Assembly (NCBI GenBank): GCA_022457065.1
Contig: JAJGBQ010000008.1
Span: forward strand, 124,001-188,000
Reading direction: 5' to 3'
Source: Curvularia sp. ZM96
Taxonomy: Eukaryota; Ascomycota; Dothideomycetes; Pleosporales; Pleosporaceae
Length of the DNA: 64,000 nucleotides
The notes under the pieces were generated by a model. That model ran no database searches. It saw only the letters and a list, made by a program, of their open reading frames with translations, and had not been told where the DNA came from. This document shows, one piece after another, positions 8,392 to 20,515 of the stretch. Numbering within the stretch: the stretch's first letter is position 1; each line of letters opens with the position of its first letter. Both the position numbers and the translations under genes were made by a program.

Positions 8392-11300
8392 TTAGTTTGC
8401 ATCTAGTCTCCGTGTTGCTATTGCGAATCGTATCGTCGCTCGCACTGCGTCCATGTCTGGTGCCCATTTCGCGTCGTCTGTCGCTGCTTTGCCGCCTAGG
8501 TAGAATGACATGTTTCCTCTGTGTATCTGCGTGCACTGCAGCATTTCTATCCGCTGTGTCGTCCACTTTCGGCAACGGAACAGAAAATGCTCTACCGTCT
8601 CTGCTGCCTGGCCGCATTCGCATTGGTCTGTTGTTGATGCTTTGATTCGGTATCGGTACGTGTTTAGCTGTGCCATGCCTGTTCTAAGCTGGGCAAGTAC
8701 GCTGCTCTCTTTCCGCGACAGCCCGTCGTAGAGTTGTCGCGTGTGCTTTCCTGGCAGTGCCATGTCGATTCGTTTAGAGTATGCCCCTACGTCTGCTGGC
8801 ACCTTCTTAACTATGCCTTGCTTACTTGCTATATTGTGCGTAGTTGATCGCATTCTAGGGAGTTGTGTCTGTGGATTGGTGTTTGGTCTAGTTGCCGTCT
8901 TCGCCTCTCGCTTAGCGAGGCTTGCGAGCTCGCACTCTTCACTTGCAGGTAGCCATAGCACTGTCACCGTATTACCGTCTCTTCTAAGTGTTCGTACAGT
9001 CTTGTAGAACTGGCTAATGTAGCTTTGCCCAGATTGCTGACGAGGTGCTCTAAGTGTGAGCACAGCGGCTTTGTTTCTTGTTATTAGTGCAATGTTGCGA
9101 AACCTCAGCTTCGGCAGCCTGCTCAGCGCCTCGGCCATTGCTGCTAGCTCTGCCGAGTAAGGGTTCTCTTCTTCTCTCTTGCCCAATGTAACGGAGAAAG
9201 ATTGTTTTTCCTTGTTCTGTAAGTTGCTCGCGCCTCCCATTCCGACTACTCCATTCCGCGACGAGCTGCTTACAGCGATGCGTACCGCCCAGTTCGCCTC
9301 GAGGCTCTGTGCCGCGCTCTCAACTACGGTCTGCACTCTCTTCTCCCATGGTGCCAAGACACCTGGCCGAACCGTCTCCATCTGTTCCATCTCTATGTCC
9401 TTGAGCGCTTCTGCTACCTGGAACAGCGGCGAGCGATATTGCCTTCTGAACTTCCGCATCCGCGATGTGTTTCTTCGCAGTGGGTTCGTCTCAGGCAGCG
9501 CGTGAATATCGGTCCATAGCTTGACTGCCCGCTTCCACTTGGAATATGCGCCTCTGCCTCTGCCACCCATGTCGCTACCGTGCTGAACGTCCCTACGATC
9601 GCTCGTGCACCTATTCTTTGCACCCTGTTGATGGGTCTCACAAGCTTGTCTTTGCAGGCATGCATCCATACGTTCGACGCGTAGTCTACTGTCGGCGCAA
9701 CTGTCGCTGTGAACAGCTGTCGCGCCACTGTGGGCGAGAGCCCTCGCAGCCTCCTAAGTTCTAATGCTGCTTCCAGTCCCTTCGCGGCTGCTCTTGCGAT
9801 GTGCTTGTGGTACTTGAGCCTAGCGTCCATAAGCACGCCGAGTATCTTGACGTGATCTTTGGGCGAAACGCTCTGTCCCTTAATGACGAAGGGCTCGGTG
9901 GCACTCTTGTACGCCCTACGAGTAAAGTGGATAACGGCTGTCTTCTCTGCTTCAAACGTCGCTCCGCTTCTCCGTTCCCAGTCTAGTGCGTCTCTGATAA
10001 TGGCGCTGATACCCTCCCTGTTGCTTTGTGCAGTCGGGCCTGTGACCCACGCAGTAAAGTCATCGACGAACGCGATCGCACCTCCGTACGTGTCGATAGG
10101 TCGTTGCACTAAATCGGCGTTGAAGAAGAGAAACAGGATTGGCGATAACAGAGACCCTTGCGGCAGACCTGCTTGTGGCAGTTCTTGGACCTTAGACGCC
10201 TGTCCGTTGACCTGGATTGACGCTGTGCGCTCTGAGCAGAATGCCTCTGTCCACCTCAGCAGCTTCTGTGGTATGCCTCGTGCTTTCATCCTCTGCAGTA
10301 GTCTTTCCTTGCATACTCCATTGTAAGCTCCTTTAACATCGAAGCTGATTAGGCTGACTGTCCGCCGGCCCCGCCACGCAGTGTAAATCTGTTCCTGGAG
10401 TAGCACTAGTGCTTGCTCGGCTGATCGCTGCTTGCGCGCTCCAAAGTGGTTGGTGGGCAGAAGCCCGTAGGTTTCCACCATGTGTGAGATCCTCTCTGCC
10501 ACCACTGACTCTAGCACTTTGCCTAGTGTGGCCAATAGTGAGATCGGCCTCCATGCCTTTGCGACAGTGTAGTCTTCCTTGCCTGGCTTCTTAAGTGGTA
10601 TAATCTTGGCGTGTCGCCATTGGCTAGGCAACGCTCCTTCCTCTAGCGACTGTCGGAATAGCGCAAGCACATGGTCTTTCACTACCGGCCAGACCTGCTT
10701 CCACACCATGACTGGCAGTCCGTCGTCTCCAGGTGCTTTCCATGATTTGGCGGCGTGCAGCTGCCTTTCCACCTCCTCGAGTGTGATGGTCGGCATTTCC
10801 ACGGGTGCTCTCTGCGGCCTGGCTCCCTCGTCGTCGATGCTGCTGGGAAGCGGAGGGAAAAAGGTGCTGAGCAACTCCTCCGCTTGCTCTTCAAAGTCGC
10901 TCGTGGTTGTCCCGTCTGTTCTGCGGAGTGCTGGAACTGTCCCGAACGCCTCGTTCCCCGCCTTCAGATACTTGGCCGCGTTCCAGATGTTGTCGTTGTC
11001 CGCCAAGAAGTCATCCCAGTGCTTTCTCTTCTGCTGTCGAATGGCATCATGGTACTGCTTTGATGCTCCCTTTGCCGTCTCCTCTAGGTCCGGCCGACCA
11101 ACCCCTGTCCGTCTAGCGGCTCTCGCACGGTTCCTCCAGTGTGTGTAGATGCGGCGTAGCTGTGTCAGATCCTGCGTCCACTACCTCTTTGCGTATGGTG
11201 ACGGCTTAGCCCTGGGTGTTAGTGCGTGCACCGCCTCCAGCACCGCCGCCATTAGTCTGTCGGTCCTCTGCTGCGTCGTGCCCGCTGGCGGAGTCCCGCT

Positions 11301-12041
11301 GAGCGCTCTAGCGATCCTGTCGTTGATTGCTTTCCACGGTGCGTTCTTAAGCAGAAGCCGCTCTTGCTGCTGCGGTACCGGCACGGAGCTGTCGAAGACC
11401 GTCTCGATCATTCGGTGGTCAGAGCCATGCTCGGTGTCGTGGGCAGCGCATCTTAGCACCGTGTCTGCCAGCTCTTTTGACGCTAGCACTAAGTCAATTG
11501 TCGTCTCGTACTCTCCGCACTGCCATGTCTTGGTGCCGCGCGGGAGCAGGCTGCTGAGCGCGTGTTCTGTCATCAGATCGATGATCGGGTCTGCCTCGCC
11601 CTGTCTGACCAGCGTCACATCCTCTCCTCCCCACAGCTGGTCGTGCTGGTTGAAGTCGCCAGCTAGCACAACGTCCACCACCGTACCGGCCCTTCGTCTC
11701 GCCTCCGCAATTATTCTGTCTATCTTTTTGCATGCGTCTCGCAACGCCTGCGGGTCTCCTCCTGGTATGTACACCGACACTACCAACACCCGACGCTCGT
11801 GTAGCCGGATGATCGCTGCTGTCAAGTCCGGCGACTCTACCCGTACCTGTTCCGCTTCTATCTCTCTGCTCACCCACAGCATGCTCCGTATTGGCCATCT
11901 TCCTTCTCGCCAGGTCGATGGCACCATCTTGGTCCACTTGTGGTGGAGCATGGGTGTCGTCAGCAGCCGACCCTGGATCCTCCGTGCATGCGGCTCCTGG
12001 ACAGCTACCACCGCCACGTCTTGCAACTCTTCGTCATTCAT
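8392..12041 (-). pseudogene. LINE ORF2: endonuclease, reverse transcriptase, RNase H (two lesions)
   Basis: From 12041 downward: an exonuclease-endonuclease-phosphatase domain (VVAVQEPHARR, VLAGDFNQHDQLWGG, GSDHRMIE) that nicks target DNA; a reverse transcriptase (KIIPLKKPGKEDY, WRPISLL, LPQGSLLSPILF, catalytic FVDDFTAW near 10060); an RNase H domain (SLEANWAVRIAVSSSSRNG, YSAELAAMAEAL) and a terminal CxC-H-C motif (CECGQAAETVEHFLFRC). A TAG at 11181-11183, where Trp (TGG) is likely, separates endonuclease from reverse transcriptase. A small deletion near 9540 shifts the frame before the RNase H; the 29.8 kb fragment shows the undisturbed sequence there. Otherwise the gene is complete. Confidence 0.9.
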
Positions 12042-12099
12042 TAAGCTATCATGTACTTCGCCCTGCTTTCTTACATTGAGCTAGATCATGCGAAATGCT

Positions 12100-13386
12100 C
12101 TATTCATGTTGAGGTGGGTATAGCATCCGACAGTTTCTGCTGAACGACTCGTGCGGTCCTCCGCACAGCACGCACTTCATCATTACTTCGCTGCAGCTCT
12201 TGTGGTGGTGGCCCTCTTTGGCGCATCTCCCGCATCTCTGCGCCTTTCGGCACTGATACGCTTTGTGGCCGAGCTCCTGGCAGTTGTAGCACTGCCCTGG
12301 CCGTGGTCGCTGCTCAAATGCGCTTGTTGTGCCGGACTCTCCGCCCGCGTGGAAGAAGCCTTCTGCGATGAGTCTCCTCGCGTCACTTTTCTTAGTCACG
12401 TACACCACCATAGATCCGTACGCCTTAGGGATGTCTCTCTTGCTAAGCCAGGCAATCTTGGCGACTGTCGTTCCATTCTCTTCTCCAAAAGCTTCTGCTG
12501 CTCCCGCTCTAATCTCATCTTTCTCGTCCAACACTGCTGTTCTCTTGGCGTTGTCTATCTTGACTGGGTGGAGCTCATCGCGCAACACACGCGAGCCTGC
12601 GCCAATCTTCTCTGCTGCTCTCTTGACTAGCTGGTGCTCATCTTCGTCTCTGCACGCGATCCTGATCCTGCTCTGGGTCGCGTGGTCGACTGTGACCGCC
12701 CGGCATCGCCAGTTTTCTTGGTTCTCCATTGTGCGCATCTCTTTTTCCACGGCTGCTCTGACTGTTCCTGCTGACCATCTACCATTTTCGCCATCTACTC
12801 TGGAAATGTCTACTGTAACGTTGGGCACGTCGATAGAGGCGAGGTTAGTTCTAATAGCGTGCTGCTGGCTTGCTAGTGGCACGGCTACGGCGTTTAGTAC
12901 TGCGGGTGCGCTTGTGGACGCTACCTCGGCCCAGGTACGCGTACCAGCATTTGTTGCCACGAGGTCATCGACGCGTGTCTTTAGCTCAGCGATTTCGTCA
13001 ATAAGTTTCACATTATGGTCAATAATCGCTTGCTGGTTCTTTCTAATCTCTTTTGTTTCGCGTTCGAGGTTCTGGATCGTTTCATTCTGCTGCTGGATGA
13101 TCTTGGTTAACGCGGTAAGTATATCTTTGTTGGTGGCGGTGCTCTTCCTAGCTTGACGGATAGGTTGGCTGGTTTCGATCTGGATAGTGTCGGAGTCGTC
13201 GGCTGATAGGTCTAGCTGTAGTGGTCGCCTGCGGTAGTATTCGTTTTGCTCCGTAGTGTTTCTTGCGCGTCTCTTCAGTGGTGCTAGTAGCTCGGCTGGC
13301 AAGGATGTCGCTTCGCGGTCGCGGTCGCGTTCAGGGGTCGAGATTGCCATCTCTCTCACGCGTCCAGATCGCAAACTCATCCACAC
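12100..13386 (-). CDS. LINE ORF1, gag-like nucleic-acid-binding protein, 428 aa
   Basis: Open frame upstream of ORF2 on the same strand. Residues about 75-135 form a coiled coil (KIIQQQNETIQNLERETKEIR). The C-terminus has three zinc knuckles: CYNCQELGHKAYQC, CGRCAKEGHHHKSC and CVLCGGPHESFSRNC. This is the usual ORF1 of fungal Tad-type LINEs, which binds the element RNA. A second methionine 12 residues in (MAISTPERD) is an alternative start. The 58 bases between ORF1 and ORF2 suggest reinitiation, as in other LINEs. Confidence 0.88.
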   Translation of the reverse strand: MWMSLRSGRVREMAISTPERDRDREATSLPAELLAPLKRRARNTTEQNEYYRRRPLQLDLSADDSDTIQIETSQPIRQARKSTATNKDILTALTKIIQQQNETIQNLERETKEIRKNQQAIIDHNVKLIDEIAELKTRVDDLVATNAGTRTWAEVASTSAPAVLNAVAVPLASQQHAIRTNLASIDVPNVTVDISRVDGENGRWSAGTVRAAVEKEMRTMENQENWRCRAVTVDHATQSRIRIACRDEDEHQLVKRAAEKIGAGSRVLRDELHPVKIDNAKRTAVLDEKDEIRAGAAEAFGEENGTTVAKIAWLSKRDIPKAYGSMVVYVTKKSDARRLIAEGFFHAGGESGTTSAFEQRPRPGQCYNCQELGHKAYQCRKAQRCGRCAKEGHHHKSCSEVMMKCVLCGGPHESFSRNCRMLYPPQHE

Positions 13387-13464
13387 AACAGCGCAGTCTC
13401 TTCAAAAGTCCCGAATCCCAAGAGGTAGCTGCGCATACAGTCGTTAGCGATTCCCACAAAGTTA

Positions 13465-13889
13465 CACTCGCTTGCAAAATCGGCTTCCGGTCTGCGTAAT
13501 ACGCAGAGCATATAGCATACAGGATCAGGTTTCGCTTAGTACAGTCTAGTTCTCATTCGACTTGGCCTTGACAAGGATTTTGCCGATGATCTCGAGTGGC
13601 AGTCAGCTCACCAACACCAAGTCCCGATTTTGATAACGTCGCAGCAAGTGTACAGTATAGAGCGCAGGAGCAAGGACAGTGACGGCGCTATGCATTTGTA
13701 ATGGAACGATTGGAGCGATTGAATAATGTACACCGTATGATGGTTTGGTCAATGGGCTCTTGTCCCTCTAGGTTATCACTAGCCGAGGCCAAGTCGAATG
13801 AGAACTAGACTGTACTAAGCGAAACCTGATCCTGTATGCTATATGCTCTGCGTATTACGCAGACCGGAAGCCGATCTTGCAAGCGAGCG
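13465..13889. mobile_element. 425-bp foldback element with about 104-bp inverted ends
   Basis: The left 104 bases (from CACTCGCTTGCAAAATCGG) are the reverse complement of the right end with only two differences seen (A/G in each case). Flanking TA lies at 13463-13464 and 13890-13891; the symmetry extends three bases further (AGTTA/TAACT), so the exact boundary is uncertain. The middle 215 bp has no coding capacity. It is probably a non-autonomous Tc1/mariner-type element. The near-perfect arms imply recent insertion, or preservation by gene conversion, next to the LINE 5' end. Confidence 0.8.
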
Positions 13890-13891
13890 TA

Positions 13892-16079
13892 ACTGTCTTG
13901 CGCTACAAGCGAGGCTGACCGCGGCAGGACTCGATCGCGACCGTAAGCACTTTGAAGGATCTGTTAACTCAGCGCATGATACGAACTGTGCCGCAATGGC
14001 GTGTCTGCTTACTAGTAAGCAGCTTACATTTTCCAAGTGGTTATATGCGCAAGATCAAGTGACAGAGTTTCCCATGTACATACATACATACTTACTGTAC
14101 GCCGTAGCTTAGATAGCGCTTAGCCTTAGTTACGGGCGAGCATCAAGGGACTAGGAATCTCCTGTGGCCCGCGCGTATGCCAAGTCTGCAATAGTGTTCC
14201 CCGATGGCACATTGCGTTCTGAAGTTGACGTAACCTCCCTCCCTGTGTAGCAGAAAACCTTGTGGTCCGGAACTAGCCAACAAGAGCGTAAGATCAGTAA
14301 GAATCTCCGCAAGATGCTGTATCTCATTAGCCGATTCCAGTCCACCGGGATTTTCACTATACGGGGACGGATATTAGTCCGCTCGGCCTCAAATTCCGCC
14401 AGCCTCCTAACCTCTTGTAATTCCAAATTACAAAACTGACCCCGCTTATATCCCTATCCAAGTCCTCGGATCAACCTTATATGATTCGATACTGTCACTC
14501 GTTTCCAATTCTGTGAGGCGTAAGTCAGAGATTCGCAGCTTGATTGGATCCGTACGTTGTGCCGATATGACACCTATTTTTCGCAGTCTGAGGCGCTGAA
14601 ATGTCTAACTAGAAAGTATGCAGAGATATCACATCGGGTTTACGAGGCAAACTGGCTCGGTGTGAGGGCTTTTTCTGCCTGGGACGATGTGAGTGGCTCG
14701 GAAGTGAATTTGCTGCTTTCTACAGCGGAGCACAAGGTTCCTTAGTTGAAAAGTAGAAGGGGGTTTTGATTGTGATACTATTACTGATTTGCATGTAGAG
14801 CTGCATTGTAATGCTTTCGAGGCTTTATAATTCGCGCCAATAGCAAGTAGTGGTTGAGAGTTTTAGTATTGGATTGGGCACTCGCTGACGAAAGATGTGA
14901 GTTGGGTTTCGACTACTGTGATAGAACTTCAGTGTACTATACTTATGACGCTGGACGCGTTAGCAACGCTTAGTATGAGAGATGGTGCGGTTTTAGAGAA
15001 TTGCAAAATCCCCAGTTGATTCTCTCCATGTCAAGTCTTCGTTGGCATGCTCAGCTGCAACCGGCATATAGAACGAATAAATGGAGAAACAACACACAAG
15101 ACCAGTGCCTTTGAAAGCAGTTATTCCGGCTGTCGCCCCTGCATCTCCGAGGACCCGAGGACCCTTTTTCGATACTTCTCTGCTCTGATGCTTATGTAAT
15201 GCGCCAGTTGCGCTCGACTAATTATAACGCATCCCGAGAAACTATATCTCGACACGAATTTCCTAAAATAGACTGCTAAAGGGCCACGATTCCTGAAATT
15301 GATTCCAAAATATGGTCTCGATACGAAAAGATCCGCAGAATTCAACAGCTTTAGTTGGAGTTACTCAAACGAGGCATGTAGTGAACGTGTTGTTTGCCAA
15401 ATGAGACCGTCTCTTGCTTCCGTGGCGCAGGTCTGGGAGTCTGGGCTGGAACTGGCCCTAACCCTTGTGATATAGACGTGGATAGGGTAATGAGGTTGCG
15501 TCACAAACGCTTATCTTGTTACACCCCTTTTGGTAGGGTAAGCTCTTGCGGAAATTGGGAAACCTAGACGTAATTCATCATTGGCTGTAGACAAGCTCAA
15601 GAACTTGAAGAGGATGTACTATAGTTAGTTCCGCATTGGTGGTGTGCACGGGTTATGAACTGAGACACGTGCATGCGCTAGTCCCAGTTTTCACGGGTTG
15701 CGCCTTCAGGCCGCAGATGCCATGTAAGCACGATCCCCCAAAAAGCAATGTCGTCACCAACCCACAATAAATGCTACATGCAGAGACAGAGTCCGCGGAC
15801 TCGCTCCCATTGGTTTTTATAGTACCTTATGTCGTTATTGGTTATCAGCTCTAAGCTGTCGAGTCCACAAGCCGCCCCTCAATGTCCCAGGTATTGAACA
15901 AAAAGCACTTCCTTCGGGATATTGTGAGCTCAAGTCTGTGCATGCACACTCGAGAAAGCAATTCCATGGCCAACTTTTGAGTTCCTGTCCCACATAAATG
16001 AGCCCAACTGCAACTGTTTGAGCTATGTTGCTCCTTAGCCACTTTTACACAACAGATTCACTAAGCCAAACTTCACCTC
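13892..16079. other. Gene-poor stretch
   Basis: About 2.2 kb without a supported gene. Only short frames with no family resemblance occur. I saw no inverted ends, tandem repeats or RNA gene here. Confidence 0.5.
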
Positions 16080-17237
16080 ATGATAACAGGGATGATCTCC
16101 ATCGAGAATGGCCAACAAGTCAGCATTATGGTGACCTCCTCTATCTCTATCTTGATAGTCATTATCTCTGTAGGTCTGCGCCTTGTCGCCAGAAGCATCG
16201 GGAACAGAATCGATTACAGTGATTATTGCATTATCGCAGCCTTAGTAGGTCAAATATCGCATAAGAAAATCACATTTGTTCTGACATGTCCACTAGCTAT
16301 GGAACACTGCACTGCACGCTTGCTGCATCTCACTGGTTACACATGGCGGCTTTGGATTCCATATCGTGGAGGTTTATCAACGCTTTGGGCCTGAGACGGC
16401 AACCTTCTTCTTCAAGGTGAGACTAATGAATGGCCCTTCCTAACTTCGCAACCTCTGACTTCCTTTTCGCTGTAGGGAATCATGTTTTTTTTTCGATACT
16501 GTGGAACGCCACTGTGTGTTTCAGCAAATTGTCGGTTCTATTGATGTATCCGGCACTGATACCAACGTCGTCTATGTTGAAGTGAGCTCGTGTTCTCGGC
16601 ACTTTGATCATAACGTGGAATATAGCCGACGTTATTGCTGCTTTGTTAATATGCCGACTGCTCGCGAAGAATTGGGACTTTAGGTTACCAGGAACTTGCG
16701 GTAGTCAACCAGTGTTTTATTTCGCAATGGGGCTTGTCAACCTCATCGCAGATGCCGTGATCATCGTATTGCCGATGCCATATCTTCACAACTTGCGACT
16801 GGCTTGGCGCGAGAAGTTAGCCGTGATGGCCTTGCTTAGCGTTGGAGCAGGGTAAGTGCGTGCTGCTGCACAGCTCTTCTTTTGTTGTAGATGCTGACAT
16901 CTGGGGCAGAACCTGGGTCATTACTATATACCGACAAACACTGCTACCTGGTTTAGACTTCGCGGATATGACGTACAGCGGTGTGCTCGCCACAAACCTT
17001 TCCGGTCTCGAGCCTGCGGTCGCGATCGCTCTGGCATGCATTCCCCTCATGCGTCCTTTGTTCAGGAAGTCAAGGAGGACTACCCACCCCAGCTATCAGT
17101 ACGGCAGTGGCAGGCAAACTAGTCTTTTCCCAAAGAAAAGAAGCGAAGCACATGGTCTCGACCCCACAGTCACGTTATCGAAATTGGTGGACAACAAGGA
17201 TGCTTCTTCGCAAGTTGAGCTGCAGGATCAGTATTAG
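16080..17237 (+). pseudogene. Fungal rhodopsin-type (PTH11-like) membrane protein, broken
   Basis: Pieces in order resemble the fungal rhodopsin domain family of seven-helix plasma-membrane proteins: a first helix (MVTSSISILIVIISVGLRLV), LVTHGGFGFHIVEVY, SILWNATVCFSKLSVLLMY, IITWNIADVIAALLICRLL, VFYFAMGLVNLIADAVIIVL and a last helix with NLSGLEPAVAIAL. Introns are recognisable (GTGAGA..TGTAG near 16415-16474, GTAAGT..GGCAG near 16852-16910). Two lesions break it: a run of nine T after ATG at about 16483-16492 puts the next exon out of frame, and TGA at 16583-16585 stands where Trp is expected (LK-stop-ARVLG). A sequencing error in the T run is possible, but the stop is independent. Confidence 0.7.
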
Positions 17238-18836
17238 GATTACGACAGAAGCAGAAGAAGGCTAAGCTGTGCTACATCTCTATCCACCTCATCGCTGGGG
17301 CGACCCGCCATCATACGCTGAATCCAGTATCAATAGAGGAAACGTGGTGGAGGCGAGACGGACTCGGATTTAGGTGGGGTTCGTGTACTCGCAGTAAGCG
17401 CGTGCAGGAGTATCACACGACTTGTGCCATGGCCGACGCGTAAAATGGGTAGATATCTTAGTAGAACGCATTGTACCCGGCTCTACCTACAAACTGACCC
17501 ATGATCACGTTCGGAGCATTCTTCTCAAAATGTTGAAGCCTGTCCTGTGGTTAGCGACGACGATGTTGGCGACGACGCCCACGCCGGCGACATCAGCAAC
17601 GCCACTACAACGCACGACTAGACGATGCCCAAAATGACAGTAGACATGATAGATATGATAAGATATACTAAGAGTGGATGTATCGATAGCGAGCATGATA
17701 CAGTGGCACCAGATAAGCAGAAATGGTTATTGAAAGGCATAAACCCAGTACTACTCACTATCATGGCGGCGCGTACGATGGCGGTAGGCACAAAGGGTAC
17801 TGTTCGACCACGATTCTTAGGTAGCAGGTATGATAGACAGAATCATTATAACGCGCAAATCCATAATTTCTAACATCCCAAACTATGTAACTAGAACCAA
17901 GCCGTCCTTCGTAGTTCTCCACACTGCAGGCTAGCTTGAGCAGCATACCCAGCACTTGATCGTGCTGCGCGTGAGTTATAACGGCTTTCTACGATTGAGG
18001 GTAATGGTAGTATCGTTCGTAAAATCTTTTAAAACGTTCGCAATTCTCGTCCTTGTCAGCGGGTCTTCAATGCCCTCGCTGATATCGGCCAATAGCGCAA
18101 TCAAAGTTTGGTTCCTTCGCAGAACCCTATCTTGTGTTAGCCAATGTATAAGAAGGAGGTGATTAGACTGCATCACACTCTTGTAAGCGATCCTGGCGTG
18201 CTTGATCATAATGGCATTTAACCCCCTGATTCTCACAACTGATGCAGCGCGGTCTACCGGCAGAGCATTTTCTTTCTATGAAGGTTAGCTTAGATGAGTT
18301 GTATATCATACTACCGTAAATCCGCTGCTTGTGTGGAGTAATGTAGAAGGCATCTTACTTTGCTTGCGGCATTGGGTACACTGTACGGCTGTCAGCGGTG
18401 GCAACGACGGTTTTATAATTTCTTACTGCTTTCTTTACTGGAGTGCCACGGACTCGTGTCTTTTGCATGGTAACTGGGATCTCGTTCTGTTGTTTAAGCC
18501 TAGGAATTGCAACCTTAGCCTGATGGCCATTCCACGCACAATTTCTCTCCATCTGACACAATCAGCCCTTTAGTGCTGTTTAAGATAGAAGAAAGGCTTC
18601 TTTGTCTGTATTCTTAAGTTTTGAAGGCTAATCGAGTATTGATAGCGGGAGGAGGCTTGCAGAAAGAACATCGAGATTTAGCGCAGAAAACCGCAATTTT
18701 AATTGGCGGCTCAACTCCCCGAACGAATGAGAGACGTGACAGGGCCGCTTTCAGGCCACGTTTCTTTAATTACAATATATGAGGTAGTGTCTATGTAAAA
18801 GTTGTGTAAGCTGGGACTAGAGCAGATAAGATATTG
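17238..18836. other. Gene-poor stretch with a possible decayed gene
   Basis: No supported gene. On the minus strand two open stretches (17976-18236 and 17761-17955) have protein-like composition (for example LIALLADISEGIEDPLTRTR and LACSVENYEGRLGSSYIVWD) and could be exons of one decayed gene, but I do not recognise the family and the join is not demonstrable. Confidence 0.3.
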
Positions 18837-19265
18837 TGTCACAAGTAACAAGGTGGGTTCTCTTCTTGACGGGTGGCGAAGGGTTGAAGGCCAACCAACG
18901 CCCACGTCAGAAGGTAGGGATCATCGCGGGGCAACGATCACGTGACATGGAATTCCGCTAAGGCTGGCCATCCAGGATGGATGGGATGGATGGGATGGCA
19001 GGACTAAAGGCAATGAGGATATAAGGGTAGATGGATTTCATTATTACACTCGTTGTGGTCAACTCATTTCATATGTTCTTCTTCTACCCCGATTGATACT
19101 TAGTTATTCTATTGGTAGAATTGATTTTCTTTACCTTGGTTACTTATCCAGCAATTCACACCCATCCACAGTCTCGCCAGACAATCCCGCGGACTACCGC
19201 TTACGAGCACTCCCTGCCCTCACCCGCACCAGGAACAGAGAAGTATAGCCGAACCTCGAGTAACA
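18837..19265 (+). repeat. Solo LTR, family B (429 bp, TSD TATTG)
   Basis: Begins TGTCACAAGTAACAAGG and ends GAGTAACA, flanked on both sides by TATTG (18832-18836 and 19266-19270). It aligns with the LTR at 63393-63860 across several blocks, including TTTCATTATTACACTCG, GATTGATACTTAGTTATTC and CGCCAGACAATC. No internal retrotransposon is present, so this is a solo LTR left by recombination. Confidence 0.85.
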
Positions 19266-19270
19266 TATTG

Positions 19271-20515
19271 TTTCCGCTCTTTAACTGCTCTTATATCAGA
19301 TCAGGTACACTCTCATGCACTTGCAGCTTCCGCTTTGCGCACATGGCTCGGTTGTCATCCCACGCGGGACATGGACCCGCCTGGTATACACTATGTAAAT
19401 ATCATGCATTGATTGGTCTAAGCACCTGAAAGAAGATTAACCCATTGCATCGCTGACAGAAACTAGTACCATTTGGGCAAAGTTACCACTAAGCGAGAAG
19501 GGATAATCATTTACCGCAGTACCCTTTGAGACATCAACCTAGGACAATACGTCGATGCGCTACAAATAATGGAACCCTTGACTGGTCTGCTCTGTCCAAT
19601 GTACGGGAAGACAATCTAGCGCGCCTTGGCTTCAAGCTTGGCCACCGCCGCCAGCTTCAGAGGGAGCTGGCGAGTAGGAAAGGCATTTCTCCTTGAGAAC
19701 CGCAGCTCGGGCAGGTATATGACCGAGTGGTATGCGATCATCTGTACGTACATATTTTTCTAGGGATGAATTTTTAATCACTCCCACTCTCTTTGCAGGT
19801 CCCTCTAGGCGAAGGGGTTGAAAGAGATGGCCTACCAAGCCTTACACCCTATGCAATGTGTGTAGAGATGAACTAATTTTCCTCGTATTAGACTAGAACA
19901 AAGGCTACAGGTTGGCAGTCTCTGGACGGACGAAGACTGGATCCAGACTGGCCGCGGAGCACCTTGCAGTCACGATCGCCGATTGCTCTAGCACCAAGTG
20001 AGGCGGCCCGGGGTCGTGCGCAATCGTCGATGACAGTAAGCAAAAAGTTTAGATTGTTGCAGGCTAGCCAGTAACATCACTATTTATGGCTTACAAACGC
20101 AAAAATAACGTTAAATATCCACTCTGTGGAGCCTGTTTTACATCTGGAGGTCGAAGCCCATGCCTAAGTCCTGTCCACTACTCATAGGGCCTCTCTGCTC
20201 TTATCACTGCTGTTGCGGCGTTACGTCTGACTCTCCCACTTCATCTCTGTGGCCCTCTTGCTCTGCAGAAAATTAGCTTGGCATCCGCTGTGCATACATG
20301 TCTGATACCGGCGCATGAGCTTGTTCGGTACTATACCAGGAAGATACAGCTCAAAGTTCATTTTCAGCAAACCTACCCGAAGAGCGGCTTTACCTACTGG
20401 TGTCGGACCCTGACGACCATCTCACTACGCCATCCGGCCGAGGATACTTCCAATCGAACGCAAAGTATGATTTTACCGTTGCTCAGCTAAATCACCGCTA
20501 AACGTCACGGCCCGT
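19271..20515. other. Upstream region of the FRQ-like gene
   Basis: About 1.2 kb with no coding signal of its own. It contains short frames only and presumably includes the promoter and 5' leader of the downstream clock gene. I could not identify specific control sites. Confidence 0.4.

Larger units (their letters stand above)
8090..13440 (-). mobile_element. Non-LTR retrotransposon (LINE), near full length
   Basis: About 5.3 kb on the minus strand, with ORF1 (zinc knuckles), then ORF2 (endonuclease, reverse transcriptase, RNase H, C-terminal CCHC), then a 3' untranslated region running to about 8090. The domain order matches fungal Tad1/I-like LINEs. Both outer limits are estimates: I found no poly-A tail and no target-site duplication. 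ORF2 has one in-frame stop and one shift, so this copy is probably inactive. A nearly identical internal segment lies at 29775-30412. Confidence 0.88.

Noticed and set aside
11494..11937. 147-codon minus-strand frame inside the LINE endonuclease
   Set aside because: Overlaps the endonuclease in another frame, with no domain resemblance; a shadow of a GC-rich coding region.
11149..12084. 311-codon plus-strand frame, longer than the endonuclease frame
   Set aside because: Antisense shadow of the LINE endonuclease; Ser/Cys-rich with no motif.
12329..13156. 275-codon plus-strand frame
   Set aside because: Antisense shadow of LINE ORF1, whose zinc knuckles are unmistakable.
8040..13440. Target-site duplication and poly-A tail of the LINE
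   Set aside because: No convincing direct repeat or A-tract was found at either estimated end.
17505..17873. Short overlapping frames as a gene
   Set aside because: Low-complexity, no splice or motif support.
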